From Paludibacteraceae bacterium (GTDB taxonomy: Bacteria > Bacteroidota > Bacteroidia > Bacteroidales > Paludibacteraceae): a stretch of 47,531 bases of DNA. Position numbers and translations under genes: made by a program. The notes beneath the pieces are model-generated. The model was not told the origin of the DNA and ran no database searches. It saw only the letters and a program-made list of their open reading frames with translations. Below, piece after piece: positions 6,793 through 15,900 of the stretch (position 1 is its first letter; each line of letters starts with the position of its first letter). The stretch covers positions 1 to 47,531 of the forward strand of contig JAGCWA010000009.1 in NCBI GenBank assembly GCA_017962085.1, given 5' to 3'.

Positions 6793-7809
6793 ATGAAGAT
6801 AATAGAAAAAATACAAGATGTCCGAAGTTTTGGACTATATAGAGGGGAGGAGTTTATTGCTTTAAATGATAGGATTTTAATTGGCAATAGGGAGATGGAT
6901 GTAATGCCAAATGAGGATTATTTTTGTCATAATGATGTCTTAACTAAAGGTGTGTATGGAGAGGGAACGAATAAAAAACACTATCTATATTCCGACGGCA
7001 AATTTCTAGCTGAGGAGTGCCGATATGAAGACTTTGTCTTTTTCAACCCAGACTCTTATTATTCTTCAGTGTATAAATGCGATGAAAAAAAAGAGTATTT
7101 TTCTTTTATAGAGAAAGGCCAAGAATATTTGTTCAGTGTTGATTCAGATGCTTTCTTTTATAACCTTAGATACAATAAGCGGAATTCCATATTACTACTT
7201 CCTAAATCAGACAATAAAAGCATTTTGTTTTATTCTAGGGATGGTAATTTGCTTTGGAAATATAATGTTGAAAGACAGGATGTTAGCATTGACTTGAATG
7301 GTACAATAGAAGACGAAGATTTTGTGATTATATGTTGCTATACAAACGAACTCGAAAAATATTCTGTTGAGTGTTTCAATATAAAAACAGGGGAGAAAAT
7401 TTGGGGCATTTATGGAAATGATATACAATGTGGTTCTTCATATAAGTTGGGACCAAAAGGAATGTTATATGGTCTATCTACTATATGGAATGATAAGGCA
7501 GAAATCGTTATGGAGTGTATTGCCCTGAAGAATGGAGAGCGAATGGTTATTGATATAAAGGGAATAGAAGATTCTGACATAGATATAGATTCAAGTCGTT
7601 CCACAATATATGGAAACATGTTGTATTTTAACTATAATCGTCCTGTCCCAACTATTGCTTCTATAGATTTGGGAACTATGTGTTTGGTTGAAGAATTGAA
7701 AATAAAGACTTCAAAATATGCGAGAATGGGAGATTCCCCTATAGTGACAGAGGATAAAGTATATCAATATATAACCTCAATGCGTGAATTACATGTTTAT
7801 AGCAGATAG
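6793..7809 (+). CDS. beta-propeller-like hypothetical protein
   Basis: The product has 338 residues and no signal peptide. Repeated beta-strand phrases ending in DG-N-LLWKY (about residue 155) and KTGEKIWGIYG (about 200) resemble blades of PQQ-type quinoprotein propellers, where W follows a turn. Ligand residues for PQQ are not evident, so a non-enzymatic binding role is more likely. It is the last gene of the island, and its stop lies 6 nt from the stop of the convergent dacB. Proteins of this look occur in bacterial immunity arrays, but I cannot confirm that here. Confidence 0.55.
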   Translation: MKIIEKIQDVRSFGLYRGEEFIALNDRILIGNREMDVMPNEDYFCHNDVLTKGVYGEGTNKKHYLYSDGKFLAEECRYEDFVFFNPDSYYSSVYKCDEKKEYFSFIEKGQEYLFSVDSDAFFYNLRYNKRNSILLLPKSDNKSILFYSRDGNLLWKYNVERQDVSIDLNGTIEDEDFVIICCYTNELEKYSVECFNIKTGEKIWGIYGNDIQCGSSYKLGPKGMLYGLSTIWNDKAEIVMECIALKNGERMVIDIKGIEDSDIDIDSSRSTIYGNMLYFNYNRPVPTIASIDLGTMCLVEELKIKTSKYARMGDSPIVTEDKVYQYITSMRELHVYSR

Positions 7810-7815
7810 TATCTC

Positions 7816-9249
7816 CTATTTCCCCTTATCCGCCGCGATCACAGCATTGATCATCTTGACGATTTGTTGCACCATCGGTTTCCGCTGTCCGGAGAAGTTG
7901 GAGACCATGATGCTGAAGGCGTACCATTTGTTGTTGGCGTTGATGTAGCCGGCGTAGTTCTGCACGCGCTCCATGCTACCGCTCTTGACGAACGCCTTGC
8001 CTTCCAGGGCGGTGCCCTTCATGAAACCCGCCACGGTGCCGTTTCTGCCGGCTGTGGGTAGTGTCTGGAGGAAGGATTTCGAATAGGTGCTCTGATTATG
8101 CATGTAGGAGAGCACGTCTACCATGAACTTCGGTGAGAGGGCGTTCTTCATCGATAGGCCCGAACCGTCCACCTGGAAGATCCGTTTGGTCTCGATGCCC
8201 AGCCCCGACCAATACTTGGATATCACGCTGGCGGACCGCCATCCCACGCAGGGCGCGAGGCTGTCCTTCTGCTTGGATAGGATGAGGAAGATGCTCTCCG
8301 CATAGAGGTTGTTGCTCTTGTGGTTGGTGACCCGCTCGATCTCCTTCAGCGTGGCGGACTTATGCACGAAGAGCGTGTCGCGGATCGAGTCCCGCTTGTA
8401 CCATCTGACCGTGGTGGCGAGTGAATCGACCGTGATGCCCGCGCTGATCAGCAGGTTGCGGAGGGAGTCGGCCAAGAAGAGGGCAGGCTCTGGCATCTCC
8501 GTTTTGAGGAACTGTTTCGTGTTGACCGGCAGGTTGCCCCTGAACGTGGGAGCCCAGGAGAAGTCCGTTTTCGTCATTCTCCACGCTTTTTCCTTCCCGG
8601 TCTGGGTCATCTCTATCTTGGGCTGTAAAAGTCCCGTAGAGGGCGTGCAACTCGTGTAGGAGACTCCGCAGGAGTCGGACGACAGCACGATGCCCAGCAG
8701 GTTGTCATGGATGTTGAGGCCGGAGGGGGTCGGCGAGTAGGAGGAACCGATGTCCTCCACCAGCCAATGGAACGGTGCGCCGTCCTCCCTGAAGACGGAG
8801 GCGTCGCCCACCACATGTCCCGTGATCCGTTTGATGCCCTTCTCTTGCAGGGCAAGCAGTGCCTCGGCGTAGAAATCGCCTGCGCTTGGCGCATAGGCGG
8901 AGCCTAACGTGGGGTCGCCTCCTCCACGGATGTAGAGGTCGCCGTGAAGCGTCGAATCGACGATCGTGCCGCAGTATTCGATGTTCGTCTTGAACCGGAA
9001 GGTGTCGGAAAGCATCTCCATGGCGGCGGCCGTCGTGATGATCTTGGTGACGGAGGCAGGGTTCCTGTCCGTCATCTCTTGGTAGCTCGCCACGACCCGA
9101 CCGTTGGTGATATCTTTCACCAAAAAACCTATGCCCGCCTGTATGAGGTTGTCGGAGTTGACGAACTCCTCGATGGCTTTGTTCTCCTGCGCCATGGCGG
9201 ACATGCAAAGCGTAACGGATAGGATAAGGTTTAAAAAGACTTTCCGCAT
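7816..9249 (-). CDS. dacB: D-alanyl-D-alanine carboxypeptidase/endopeptidase (PBP4 type)
   Basis: The product has 477 residues, the usual length for peptidase family S13. A signal peptide (residues 1-20, cut before QEN) places it in the periplasm, where it trims or cleaves peptide cross-links in peptidoglycan. The penicillin-binding signatures are intact: SVTK at 66-69 with nucleophile Ser66, SNN at 312-314 and KSGS at 422-425. It lies 30 nt behind the HerA-like ATPase gene on the same strand and probably shares its transcript. The local sequence is GC-richer than the island it faces. Confidence 0.93.
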   Translation of the reverse strand: MRKVFLNLILSVTLCMSAMAQENKAIEEFVNSDNLIQAGIGFLVKDITNGRVVASYQEMTDRNPASVTKIITTAAAMEMLSDTFRFKTNIEYCGTIVDSTLHGDLYIRGGGDPTLGSAYAPSAGDFYAEALLALQEKGIKRITGHVVGDASVFREDGAPFHWLVEDIGSSYSPTPSGLNIHDNLLGIVLSSDSCGVSYTSCTPSTGLLQPKIEMTQTGKEKAWRMTKTDFSWAPTFRGNLPVNTKQFLKTEMPEPALFLADSLRNLLISAGITVDSLATTVRWYKRDSIRDTLFVHKSATLKEIERVTNHKSNNLYAESIFLILSKQKDSLAPCVGWRSASVISKYWSGLGIETKRIFQVDGSGLSMKNALSPKFMVDVLSYMHNQSTYSKSFLQTLPTAGRNGTVAGFMKGTALEGKAFVKSGSMERVQNYAGYINANNKWYAFSIMVSNFSGQRKPMVQQIVKMINAVIAADKGK

Positions 9250-9279
9250 AATTCTTCCTCCTTTGTCGAATGATGTTTG

Positions 9280-10767
9280 CTATCTTTTCTTTTTGCTGGA
9301 TTTGATGAGGTTGCTGAGGAATTTGTTCAACACGTTCTTGAGTACAGGAACTAATACTTTGTTGAAAAAGCTATTGCTGTTACTTTTCTTTTGGGACTTT
9401 TTCTCTTTTTCCTCTTCTTTTTTCTTCTTTTCCTTTTCCTTCTCCGCTAATTCCTTCGCTTTCTGCTCTTCCATCTTCTTCGCATCGTCAATCAATATCT
9501 CGTAGGCGGAGCGGCGGTCTTCCGTCTCGCGGTACGATTTCTCGAGACCAGACTCCTTGATGGCCTTCTTCCTCTCCTCCTCGGTGATCGGACCGATTTG
9601 GCCCTGCGGGCAGAGCATCTTCGCCCTTTCCACCACGTTAGGGGCACCTTTCTCGTCGAGGAAGGAGATCAGGGCCTCTCCCGTCTCCAACTCAAGCAAC
9701 GCCTTCTCCGTGTCGAAGGATTCGTTGGTGCGGAAAGATTGCGCCACGGCCTTGACCGCCTTCTGGTCCTTAGGCGTGAAGGCGCGGAGGGCGTGTTGTA
9801 TCTTGTTGCCCAATTGACCCAAAACGTTTTCCGGAATATCCATCGGGTTTTGGGTGATGAAGTAGACGCCGACTCCCTTGGAACGGATCAGTCGGACGAT
9901 CTTCTCTATCTGCGTCAGCAATGCCTTGGAGGCGTCGTCGAACAGCAGGTGCGCCTCGTCGAAGAAGAAGATGAACTTAGGCTTGTCCAAGTCTCCCACC
10001 TCAGGCAACTCGTTGTAGATGGAGGTCAGGAGCCACATCAGGAAGGCGGAGTAGAGCCTTGGGTTGTGGTAGAGCTTATCCGCCGCGAGGATGTTGAGCA
10101 TACCCTTCTTGGTGTCGTGCATTCTCTCCGTGACGAAGAAATCCTCGATCTTGAATTCAGGAAGGCCGAAGAAGAGGTCGCCGCCCTGCTCCTCCAGCGC
10201 CAACAGGTTTCGTTGGATGGCGCCCACGGATATGGACGAGATGTTACCGTATTCCGTTTGGAACTCCTTGGCGTTCTGCCCGATATAGTTCAGTGCGGCG
10301 CGGAGGTCCTTCAGATCGTCCAGCGGCATGTTCCTATCTTCGCAGATGCGGAAGACAGCGGCCAGCACGCCCTCCTGCGTGTCGGTGAGCGACATGATGC
10401 GGGAGAATAGCAGTACACCGAAGTTCTTGATGGTCACACGCATCGGAACACCTTGTTCCCCGTACACGTCGAAGAACTGGACAGGGTAGGGTTGGAAGTC
10501 GAACGTGACGCCGAACTCGTTTTGTCTCTTCTCGATGAATTTGGTCAGGGTACCCTCTTTGTAGACGCCCGAGAGGTCGCCCTTCATGTCGGCCATGAAG
10601 CAAGGGACACCCAAATCACTGAATGATTCTGCCAATACTTGGAGGGAAACTGTCTTTCCTGTTCCGGTCGCGCCTGCGATGAGGCCGTGTCTGTTCGCCA
10701 TCTTAGGCTCGATGTAGAGCGGATGGTCCGAATGCGCTATGTATAAGCGGTTTTCGTTATCTAACAT
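9280..10767 (-). CDS. HerA-like ATPase, DUF853 family (YjgR-like)
   Basis: The product has 495 residues, normal for DUF853. It has a Walker A motif GATGTGKT at 32-39, a Walker B motif FFFDEAHLL near 268-276 and an ITQNP sensor-like motif near 305, so it is a cytoplasmic P-loop NTPase of the HerA/FtsK group. The substrate of this family is not established; the DNA-translocase fold suggests nucleic acid. The C-terminus carries a long Lys/Glu-rich helix (about residues 425-460) and a basic tail. A good promoter lies 30 nt upstream on the - strand, and dacB follows after 30 nt. Confidence 0.88.
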   Translation of the reverse strand: MLDNENRLYIAHSDHPLYIEPKMANRHGLIAGATGTGKTVSLQVLAESFSDLGVPCFMADMKGDLSGVYKEGTLTKFIEKRQNEFGVTFDFQPYPVQFFDVYGEQGVPMRVTIKNFGVLLFSRIMSLTDTQEGVLAAVFRICEDRNMPLDDLKDLRAALNYIGQNAKEFQTEYGNISSISVGAIQRNLLALEEQGGDLFFGLPEFKIEDFFVTERMHDTKKGMLNILAADKLYHNPRLYSAFLMWLLTSIYNELPEVGDLDKPKFIFFFDEAHLLFDDASKALLTQIEKIVRLIRSKGVGVYFITQNPMDIPENVLGQLGNKIQHALRAFTPKDQKAVKAVAQSFRTNESFDTEKALLELETGEALISFLDEKGAPNVVERAKMLCPQGQIGPITEEERKKAIKESGLEKSYRETEDRRSAYEILIDDAKKMEEQKAKELAEKEKEKKKKEEEKEKKSQKKSNSNSFFNKVLVPVLKNVLNKFLSNLIKSSKKKR

Positions 10768-10796
10768 AGTATGTCGTTTTTATTCTTTGTTTTCCG

Positions 10797-10804
10797 CAAA
10801 TATA
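10797..10804 (-). promoter_or_regulatory. -7 box TATATTTG for the HerA-like gene
   Basis: Read on the - strand it fits TAnnTTTG exactly, 30 nt before ATG 10767. Leader length is normal for the phylum. Confidence 0.65.
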
Positions 10805-10912
10805 GTAAAAAAAGAGCGAAATGTTAAGGTTTATAGGAGGTTAGTTTGTTGCTAAGAGCAGGTGGAGGGGCATCCGATAGGAAGGAGTGGTTTCGGAGCA
10901 GGTGAAAAGTGT

Positions 10913-10974
10913 GATAAAGTAAAGTTATACTTTAGATTATCATGATAAAATAAAGTTGCACTTTGGATTATCAT
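10913..10974 (+). promoter_or_regulatory. tandem 31-bp dyad, candidate operator pair
   Basis: Two adjoining 31-bp units (10913-10943 and 10944-10974) agree at 27 positions. Each holds an inner inverted repeat AAAGT-nnn-ACTTT, with the centre TAT in unit 1 and TGC in unit 2, and an outer pair GATAA/TTATC. Dyads within dyads, repeated with exact phase just upstream of a -7 box, look like binding sites for a dimeric regulator. The bound protein is unknown. Confidence 0.6.
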
Positions 10975-10983
10975 AAAAAATGT

Positions 10984-10991
10984 TATGTTTG
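10984..10991 (+). promoter_or_regulatory. -7 box TATGTTTG for the gene at 11069
   Basis: Exact TAnnTTTG match 10 nt after the second dyad unit. The -33 position would fall inside that unit, so a protein bound there should block RNA polymerase. The leader to ATG 11069 is about 70 nt. Confidence 0.6.
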
Positions 10992-11068
10992 CAACGTTGA
11001 AATAATGTTAAGTGCAATGATAGAAATGTATCCAATTAAAACACATTGTAATTAGACCCGATAAACAG

Positions 11069-11473
11069 ATGGAAAGAATTAAGGCAGTCATTAAGCGAAT
11101 CGATTGGTTGGACCGGGAGATCCGAGAGGCGGATGTGTGCTTCGAGGTGGGGAAGAATTGTTATTGGGCTTTCTGTCATCCTTGCGGTTTCACGGAGGGG
11201 GAGGAGAGATACGTCGGGCTTGATTTTGTTGATTGTGAGGATATTACATGGGAAACGATGTTCTCATACAATAGGGATGAGGAGAAGAAACTGGTTCCCA
11301 TGACCAACGATAGAACTTCCTATTGCTGCTATGGAAAGATTGTAGGCGTCAATCCGTTGGTCGTTGATTGCGGAGACCTCCGCCTTGATTTGGGAGCCCT
11401 GACCCATGACGATAGGGTGGTCGGGTCTTATGTCTACTTCGTGATTTCCCGCCTGGATGTAGTTGCGGTTTAA
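11069..11473 (+). CDS. hypothetical cytoplasmic protein
   Basis: The product has 134 residues, is acidic and Cys/Trp-rich, and has no signal peptide. No family is recognised. The alternation of short hydrophobic strands with charged turns suggests a small beta-barrel fold, possibly OB-like, but no motif is diagnostic. It stands alone between the dyad-controlled promoter and a convergent ATPase gene, separated from the latter by a perfect palindrome. Its context is accessory, between two blocks of conserved genes. Confidence 0.6.
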   Translation: MERIKAVIKRIDWLDREIREADVCFEVGKNCYWAFCHPCGFTEGEERYVGLDFVDCEDITWETMFSYNRDEEKKLVPMTNDRTSYCCYGKIVGVNPLVVDCGDLRLDLGALTHDDRVVGSYVYFVISRLDVVAV

Positions 11474-11489
11474 TTTTGTTTTAATGACC

Positions 11490-11517
11490 GTAGAGACGCA
11501 CGGCCGTGCGTCTCTAC
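11490..11517. terminator. perfect 28-bp palindrome between convergent genes
   Basis: GTAGAGACGCACGG (11490-11503) and CCGTGCGTCTCTAC (11504-11517) are exact inverted copies with no spacer. The TAG stop of the - strand ATPase gene (11514-11516) lies inside it. It could end transcription from both sides. The motif tagagacgcacggc is one I associate with dispersed repeats in Bacteroidota, so it may also be a mobile palindromic unit. There is only a short T-run on the + side upstream. Confidence 0.7.
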
Positions 11518-12653
11518 ACCCCCAAATACTCCCAAAAATTCTCCTTGTTCACCACGTTGAATTTTGCGTTGGGGTATGCGTCTGCAAACGCTTTGGGAGC
11601 TTTAGGGTTCTTCTTCCCGGCTTTCATTTCGAATGCGGTAAGGTTGTTGTTATTCTCTTCTATCAGGTCAATTTCTTGTTGATCGTATGTTCGCCAGAAA
11701 AACATGTTGGTGCTCGCTAAGTTGTTGTGTTTCATCTTCATCCGCTCACTGATGATGAAATTTTCCCACAATGCGCCTCTCTCTTCGCTCGATCTGTCGG
11801 CGAATGGACGAAAATCATTCAACACAGCGTTGCGGATGCCGTTGTCTTGAAAATACCATTTGGATGATTTGGTGACCTCTTTACGTAGATTATTGGAATA
11901 TCCTCCCAAACGGTACAACACGAACACTTTCTGCAACAGGTCGAGATATCGCTCCGTTGTGTTACGGCTAATGCCCAACTGCTTGCCCAGTTCATCAATG
12001 GATACTTCACTGCCGACTTGATACGCTATCAATCGCAACAGATCGTGCATCTTCTGTGCGTTCTTTATTCCATCGACGGCGAGAATGTCCCTTAATAGAT
12101 AGGAATCCACAATATCCGTAAGATAACGAGCTTGCTCTTCCGACGACTCTATGCTGATTAGTTCCGGATAGCATCCGTATATTAAATGACTGTCTATGTT
12201 CGATATGGTCTCAAATACTGAATTATGGTCGCTCAACTCTTTGAAAGAAAATGGAGTCAGGAAAAAACGTGTGCATCGTCCAACTAATGGTTCTCCCGCT
12301 TGATTCTGAAGGTCAAATGAGGAGGAACCCGTCGCGATTATCGCCAAGCCTGGTATTTCATCAACCATTAATTTTAGTTTCATCCCAATGTCGGGAATAT
12401 GTTGCGCCTCGTCGATTGCCAACAAGTCTATTCCCGCAAACAAACGTTTGTAGTTGCTTATGGATTTGTCCGCGATCATACGTGCCGTGTCGGCGCTTTC
12501 TCCATTCAATAGAAGTTTCTTCCCCTTGAACTCGTCAAGGATCTCGCGTAGCAGCAGCGTCTTTCCAACACGCCGAGCCCCAAATATTAGCATCACTTTT
12601 TGTGGCTTGATTCTTGCTGCTATTTGATGTTTTAGTGTTCTTTCTATTGCCAT
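11514..12653 (-). CDS. AAA_14/DUF4143 ATP-binding protein
   Basis: The product has 379 residues, typical for this family. The N-terminal ATPase domain shows Walker A GARRVGKT at 25-32 and Walker B DLLAIDEAQH near 75-84. A winged-helix-like segment (about residues 215-240, LGKQLGISRNTTERYLDLLQ) precedes the C-terminal DUF4143 domain. That domain has the EIDLI...FEMK pattern of the PD-(D/E)XK nuclease superfamily near residues 328-345. The family is abundant and variable in Bacteroidota, and its cellular role is not established. It is monocistronic with its own promoter and lies in an accessory islet. Confidence 0.88.
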   Translation of the reverse strand: MAIERTLKHQIAARIKPQKVMLIFGARRVGKTLLLREILDEFKGKKLLLNGESADTARMIADKSISNYKRLFAGIDLLAIDEAQHIPDIGMKLKLMVDEIPGLAIIATGSSSFDLQNQAGEPLVGRCTRFFLTPFSFKELSDHNSVFETISNIDSHLIYGCYPELISIESSEEQARYLTDIVDSYLLRDILAVDGIKNAQKMHDLLRLIAYQVGSEVSIDELGKQLGISRNTTERYLDLLQKVFVLYRLGGYSNNLRKEVTKSSKWYFQDNGIRNAVLNDFRPFADRSSEERGALWENFIISERMKMKHNNLASTNMFFWRTYDQQEIDLIEENNNNLTAFEMKAGKKNPKAPKAFADAYPNAKFNVVNKENFWEYLGV

Positions 12654-12681
12654 GCCTTTTCCCGTTGTTACGATTTGCCTA

Positions 12682-12689
12682 CAAATATA
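12682..12689 (-). promoter_or_regulatory. -7 box TATATTTG for the AAA_14 gene
   Basis: Exact TAnnTTTG on the - strand, 29 nt before ATG 12653, and between that gene and the 33-bp repeats. Confidence 0.6.
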
Positions 12690-12716
12690 AAGATAATTAG
12701 CGTGTTATCCAAATAA

Positions 12717-12832
12717 AATGTAAATTCCTTCAGTCTAATTGAACGAATTAATGTAAATTTCTTCAGTCTCACTGAACGAATTAACGTAAATTCCTTCAGT
12801 TGCATTGAACGAATTAACGTAAATTCATTCAA
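12717..12832. repeat. 33-bp tandem hairpin repeats, three full units plus a partial
   Basis: Units start at 12717, 12750 and 12783, with a fourth, decaying unit at 12816. Each reads close to aaygtaaattycttcagt, then a variable core, then gaacgaatt. Each core folds as TTCAGT-nnn-AYTGAA. Unit 2 pairs perfectly (12762-12776), while units 1 and 3 hold a G-T wobble. Outer AATT ends also match. There are no unique spacers, so it is not a CRISPR. It lies just past the stop of sbcC. Confidence 0.8.
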
Positions 12833-12913
12833 TGGGTCGATGAAAATTGCTGTTCCCCTTGCCTGATATGGCCGGGAAAACACGAAAAATATTGGTTGGA
12901 TGGATTTGATGTG

Positions 12914-15900
12914 TTACCCTTTCACCTGAACCTCGCTGCACCCGTTGATCCCTCTCTTGCTGACCCGTATCTGGGTCGGTATGCGCTCCTTCAGGATCTC
13001 CACGTGCGAGATGATGCCGACCTTCTTGCCGCCGAGGTTATGGAGCTTCTCCAGCATATTCATCACAGCGTCCAGGTAATCTGCGCTGAGGGTGCCGAAT
13101 CCTTCGTCGATGAAGATGATGTCGGTGGTCAGCCTGCTTTTGTTGAGCGTGGAGAGGCCTAAGGCCAGGGCGAGGGAGATGATGAAGCTCTCGCCTCCCG
13201 ACAGCGTGTTGCAGGGGCGCACGTTGCCGCCCATGTAGAGGTCACGCACCCAGATGCCGAGGCTCCGACTGTTGCAGCTCAGTTCGTAGCGGTCGTTCAG
13301 TTTCATCAGGAAGGCGTTGGCGTTGTTCAGCAGTTGGCGGAGCACGTAGCTTTGCGCGATGAGACGGAAGGCCTTTCCGTCGCTGCTGCCGAAGTGCTGG
13401 TTGAGGATGTCCCACTTGCTCCACTCCTCCCGTAGTTTCTCGACGTTCTTCCTGACCTCCGCCACCTTCCGTATGTTCTCCTCGCTCCGCTTGAATTCAA
13501 GCTCGATTTTTGCGGTGGATTCGATGATTCCCTTCATCTCCGCCTCGGCTTGCTCGATTTTCTCCGTGATGGTTACGAGGGTGGTCTCCGAGGTTATTCC
13601 TTCAGGTTTTTGCGCTTGGGTCTCTTCGATTCTTTTGTTGAGGCTCTTGATCTCGCCCTCCGCCATGTCGATTTGCCTTCCCTTCTCCTCGATCGCCTGC
13701 TTCTCCTCTTCAAATCTCTCTTTGGTGATCTGCTGCAATTCGGTGAGGCGCTCCTGCGTGAAGGTGCTGTTTTTTCGGATGAAATCGTCTATTTTTTGTG
13801 TCAGTTGCGTTCTCTCCTCCTGGTTTTTCCTCAGGTCGCTTTGGAGCGATGAACACTCTTTCGCCAACTGGGAGGTGAGCTGGGTGAGTTGATCGATTCG
13901 GGTGGAGACGCCATCGCTCTCCCAATCGGGGAATGTCTGCAGGATCCATATCTGGTCCCGCTCGATGGCCTCGAGGGCATTCTCCCATTGGCTGATCTCA
14001 AGGATGAGCCGCTCCTTCGTCTGGCAACGTTCCTTGTATGCTTTCACCTCCTGCTCCAGGGAGACGAGGAAGGCGGGTATGTCTGTCTCCCATTGTTCCC
14101 GCTTGATCTTCTTCGCGGCGGTTTCATATCTTTTTTTAGCGTTTTCATCGTGGGTTTTAGCGATGCTCAGGCTCTCTGTGATCCGCTCTTTGGCGGCGTT
14201 CGCCCGCTTCTCCGCCTCGTTGAGCGCCTCTTGGGCTTTGTTGCGGGATTGAACGATGGTGTCCTTCTCCTTCTGCAGCTCGCCGATGACTTTTTGCGTG
14301 ATGAGGATGGTCTCCCGCTCTTGCTCTTTTATCCTCTTCTTTTCTGCGATGGATTCGCTGATTTTTAGTTTATCTTGGGGAATTGATAGGCTTTGGCACA
14401 ATTGCAGTATCGTTGCTCCTCTGTGCTTTGTCTCCTCCTCGATTTTCCGGATCTCCTCCGTGAGGTTCTTCTTCTCCTGGAGGATCAGCTCGATCCGCTT
14501 TTCGCAGTCGGTCAGTGATTTCAATGCGTTTTCCTTGGATTTGCGGATCTCCTCCAACTCCTTTTCGTAAGGGGCGATGGCGGCCTCCAGTTCACTCTCT
14601 TTCACGATGGAATCGATCTTTTTCCCACATATCGGGCATTCGTCCCCGACCTTCAGCGAGTGGCGTATCTCCTTGATGGCGTCTCCCACGGCCAATCGTA
14701 GGGTTTGCAGGCTCTTGGCGTGTTTCTGCTCTTCCTCCTTCCAATCCTCGTACTTCTTCTTCTCGTCGGGTACTCTTTGGGTGAGACTCTTTTCCTCTCC
14801 GGTCAGGACGGTTAGCTTCTCCTGTTGTGCGTTGAATCGCGTCTCCTCCTTCTGTTGGAGTCTCCATTCGTTGTCGAGTTGTTGCAGACGGGTGATCTCC
14901 TCGTTCAGCAGGTTGAGGTCTTTGCCCTTCAACTCATCCTGTTTGGTGGTCAGTTCGGCTTGCTTCTGCTGCTCTTTTTCGTTGCACTCCTGTTTTATTT
15001 TTGCGATTTCATCGATTTTTTTCTGGATATTGGGCAACTCCTCCGCCTCGATCCTCTTCGCTTCGTTGCGGGACTTCTCCGCCTCTTTCCGTTCGCTCAG
15101 GTATCCGTTCAGGTTCTCTTGGATGGAAGGGAAGGCCTCATACATCTCCGCCTCCTCTTTCTGCTCCTCCAACTCCTTCGTCAGTTTTTGGTCGAGGATC
15201 CTCTTCTCGTTGAGTCTCTCCTTCGCCCAGGTGATGCCACCGCTGATCCGGCGGAACTCTTTCCGGATGTTCGCCTCCTTCTCCGACAGGGTGATTCTCT
15301 CCGCCTCACGGTTCTTCAGGTTGAGCATTTCGTTGCGCACCTCGATGGTGGCGCTCCACTCTTCGATATTCCTTTTTTGTCGGATGAAATCGGGCTTTTT
15401 TATCTCCTCTTCCAGTTGTTGGCGGTTTTGGGTGGCGGTGGCGAGATCCTGTTGCAGCTTCTTCTCCGTCGTCAACCACTCTCTGATCCCTTCCGCTTGG
15501 CGTTTCCCTTTTTGGGCCATCGCTTGACGGTCGTTCAGGATCTTCAGCTCCTCTTTCTTTTGGCGGGTCTCCTCCTCGGTGAGGATCTCGAACCCCTCTA
15601 TCTTCTTCTCCTCGTCGGCGCAAGCCTCCTTGACCGCCTTCGCTTTCTCGAAGATGGCGATGCCTACTTGGGAGTAGATCTCCGTGCCTGTCAGTTTCTC
15701 CAGTATATCGGACTTCTCCTTCTCGTTGCTGGAGAGGAACTTGGTGAACTCGCCTTGGGCTAGTAGGGAGGTGCGGCAGAACTGTTCGTACTTCATCCCC
15801 ACGCATCGTTCGATTTCGGCGTCGATCTCCTTTTTTTTGCTGAAAAATAGCCCTTTCACCGGACATTCCAGGGAACGGCTGTCCTCTATTTTCCCGGTTC

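Noticed and set aside
12717-12832. CRISPR array
   Set aside because: Units are contiguous without unique spacers, few in number, and no cas gene is present.
12668-12883. 71-residue - strand frame with 11-residue repeats
   Set aside because: The periodicity comes from the 33-bp DNA repeats, which vary in their loops in a way that keeps base pairing and not protein sequence.
14825-15763. 312-residue + strand frame opposite sbcC
   Set aside because: Leu-rich antisense of a Glu/Lys-rich coiled coil. Long shadow frames are expected opposite such sequence.
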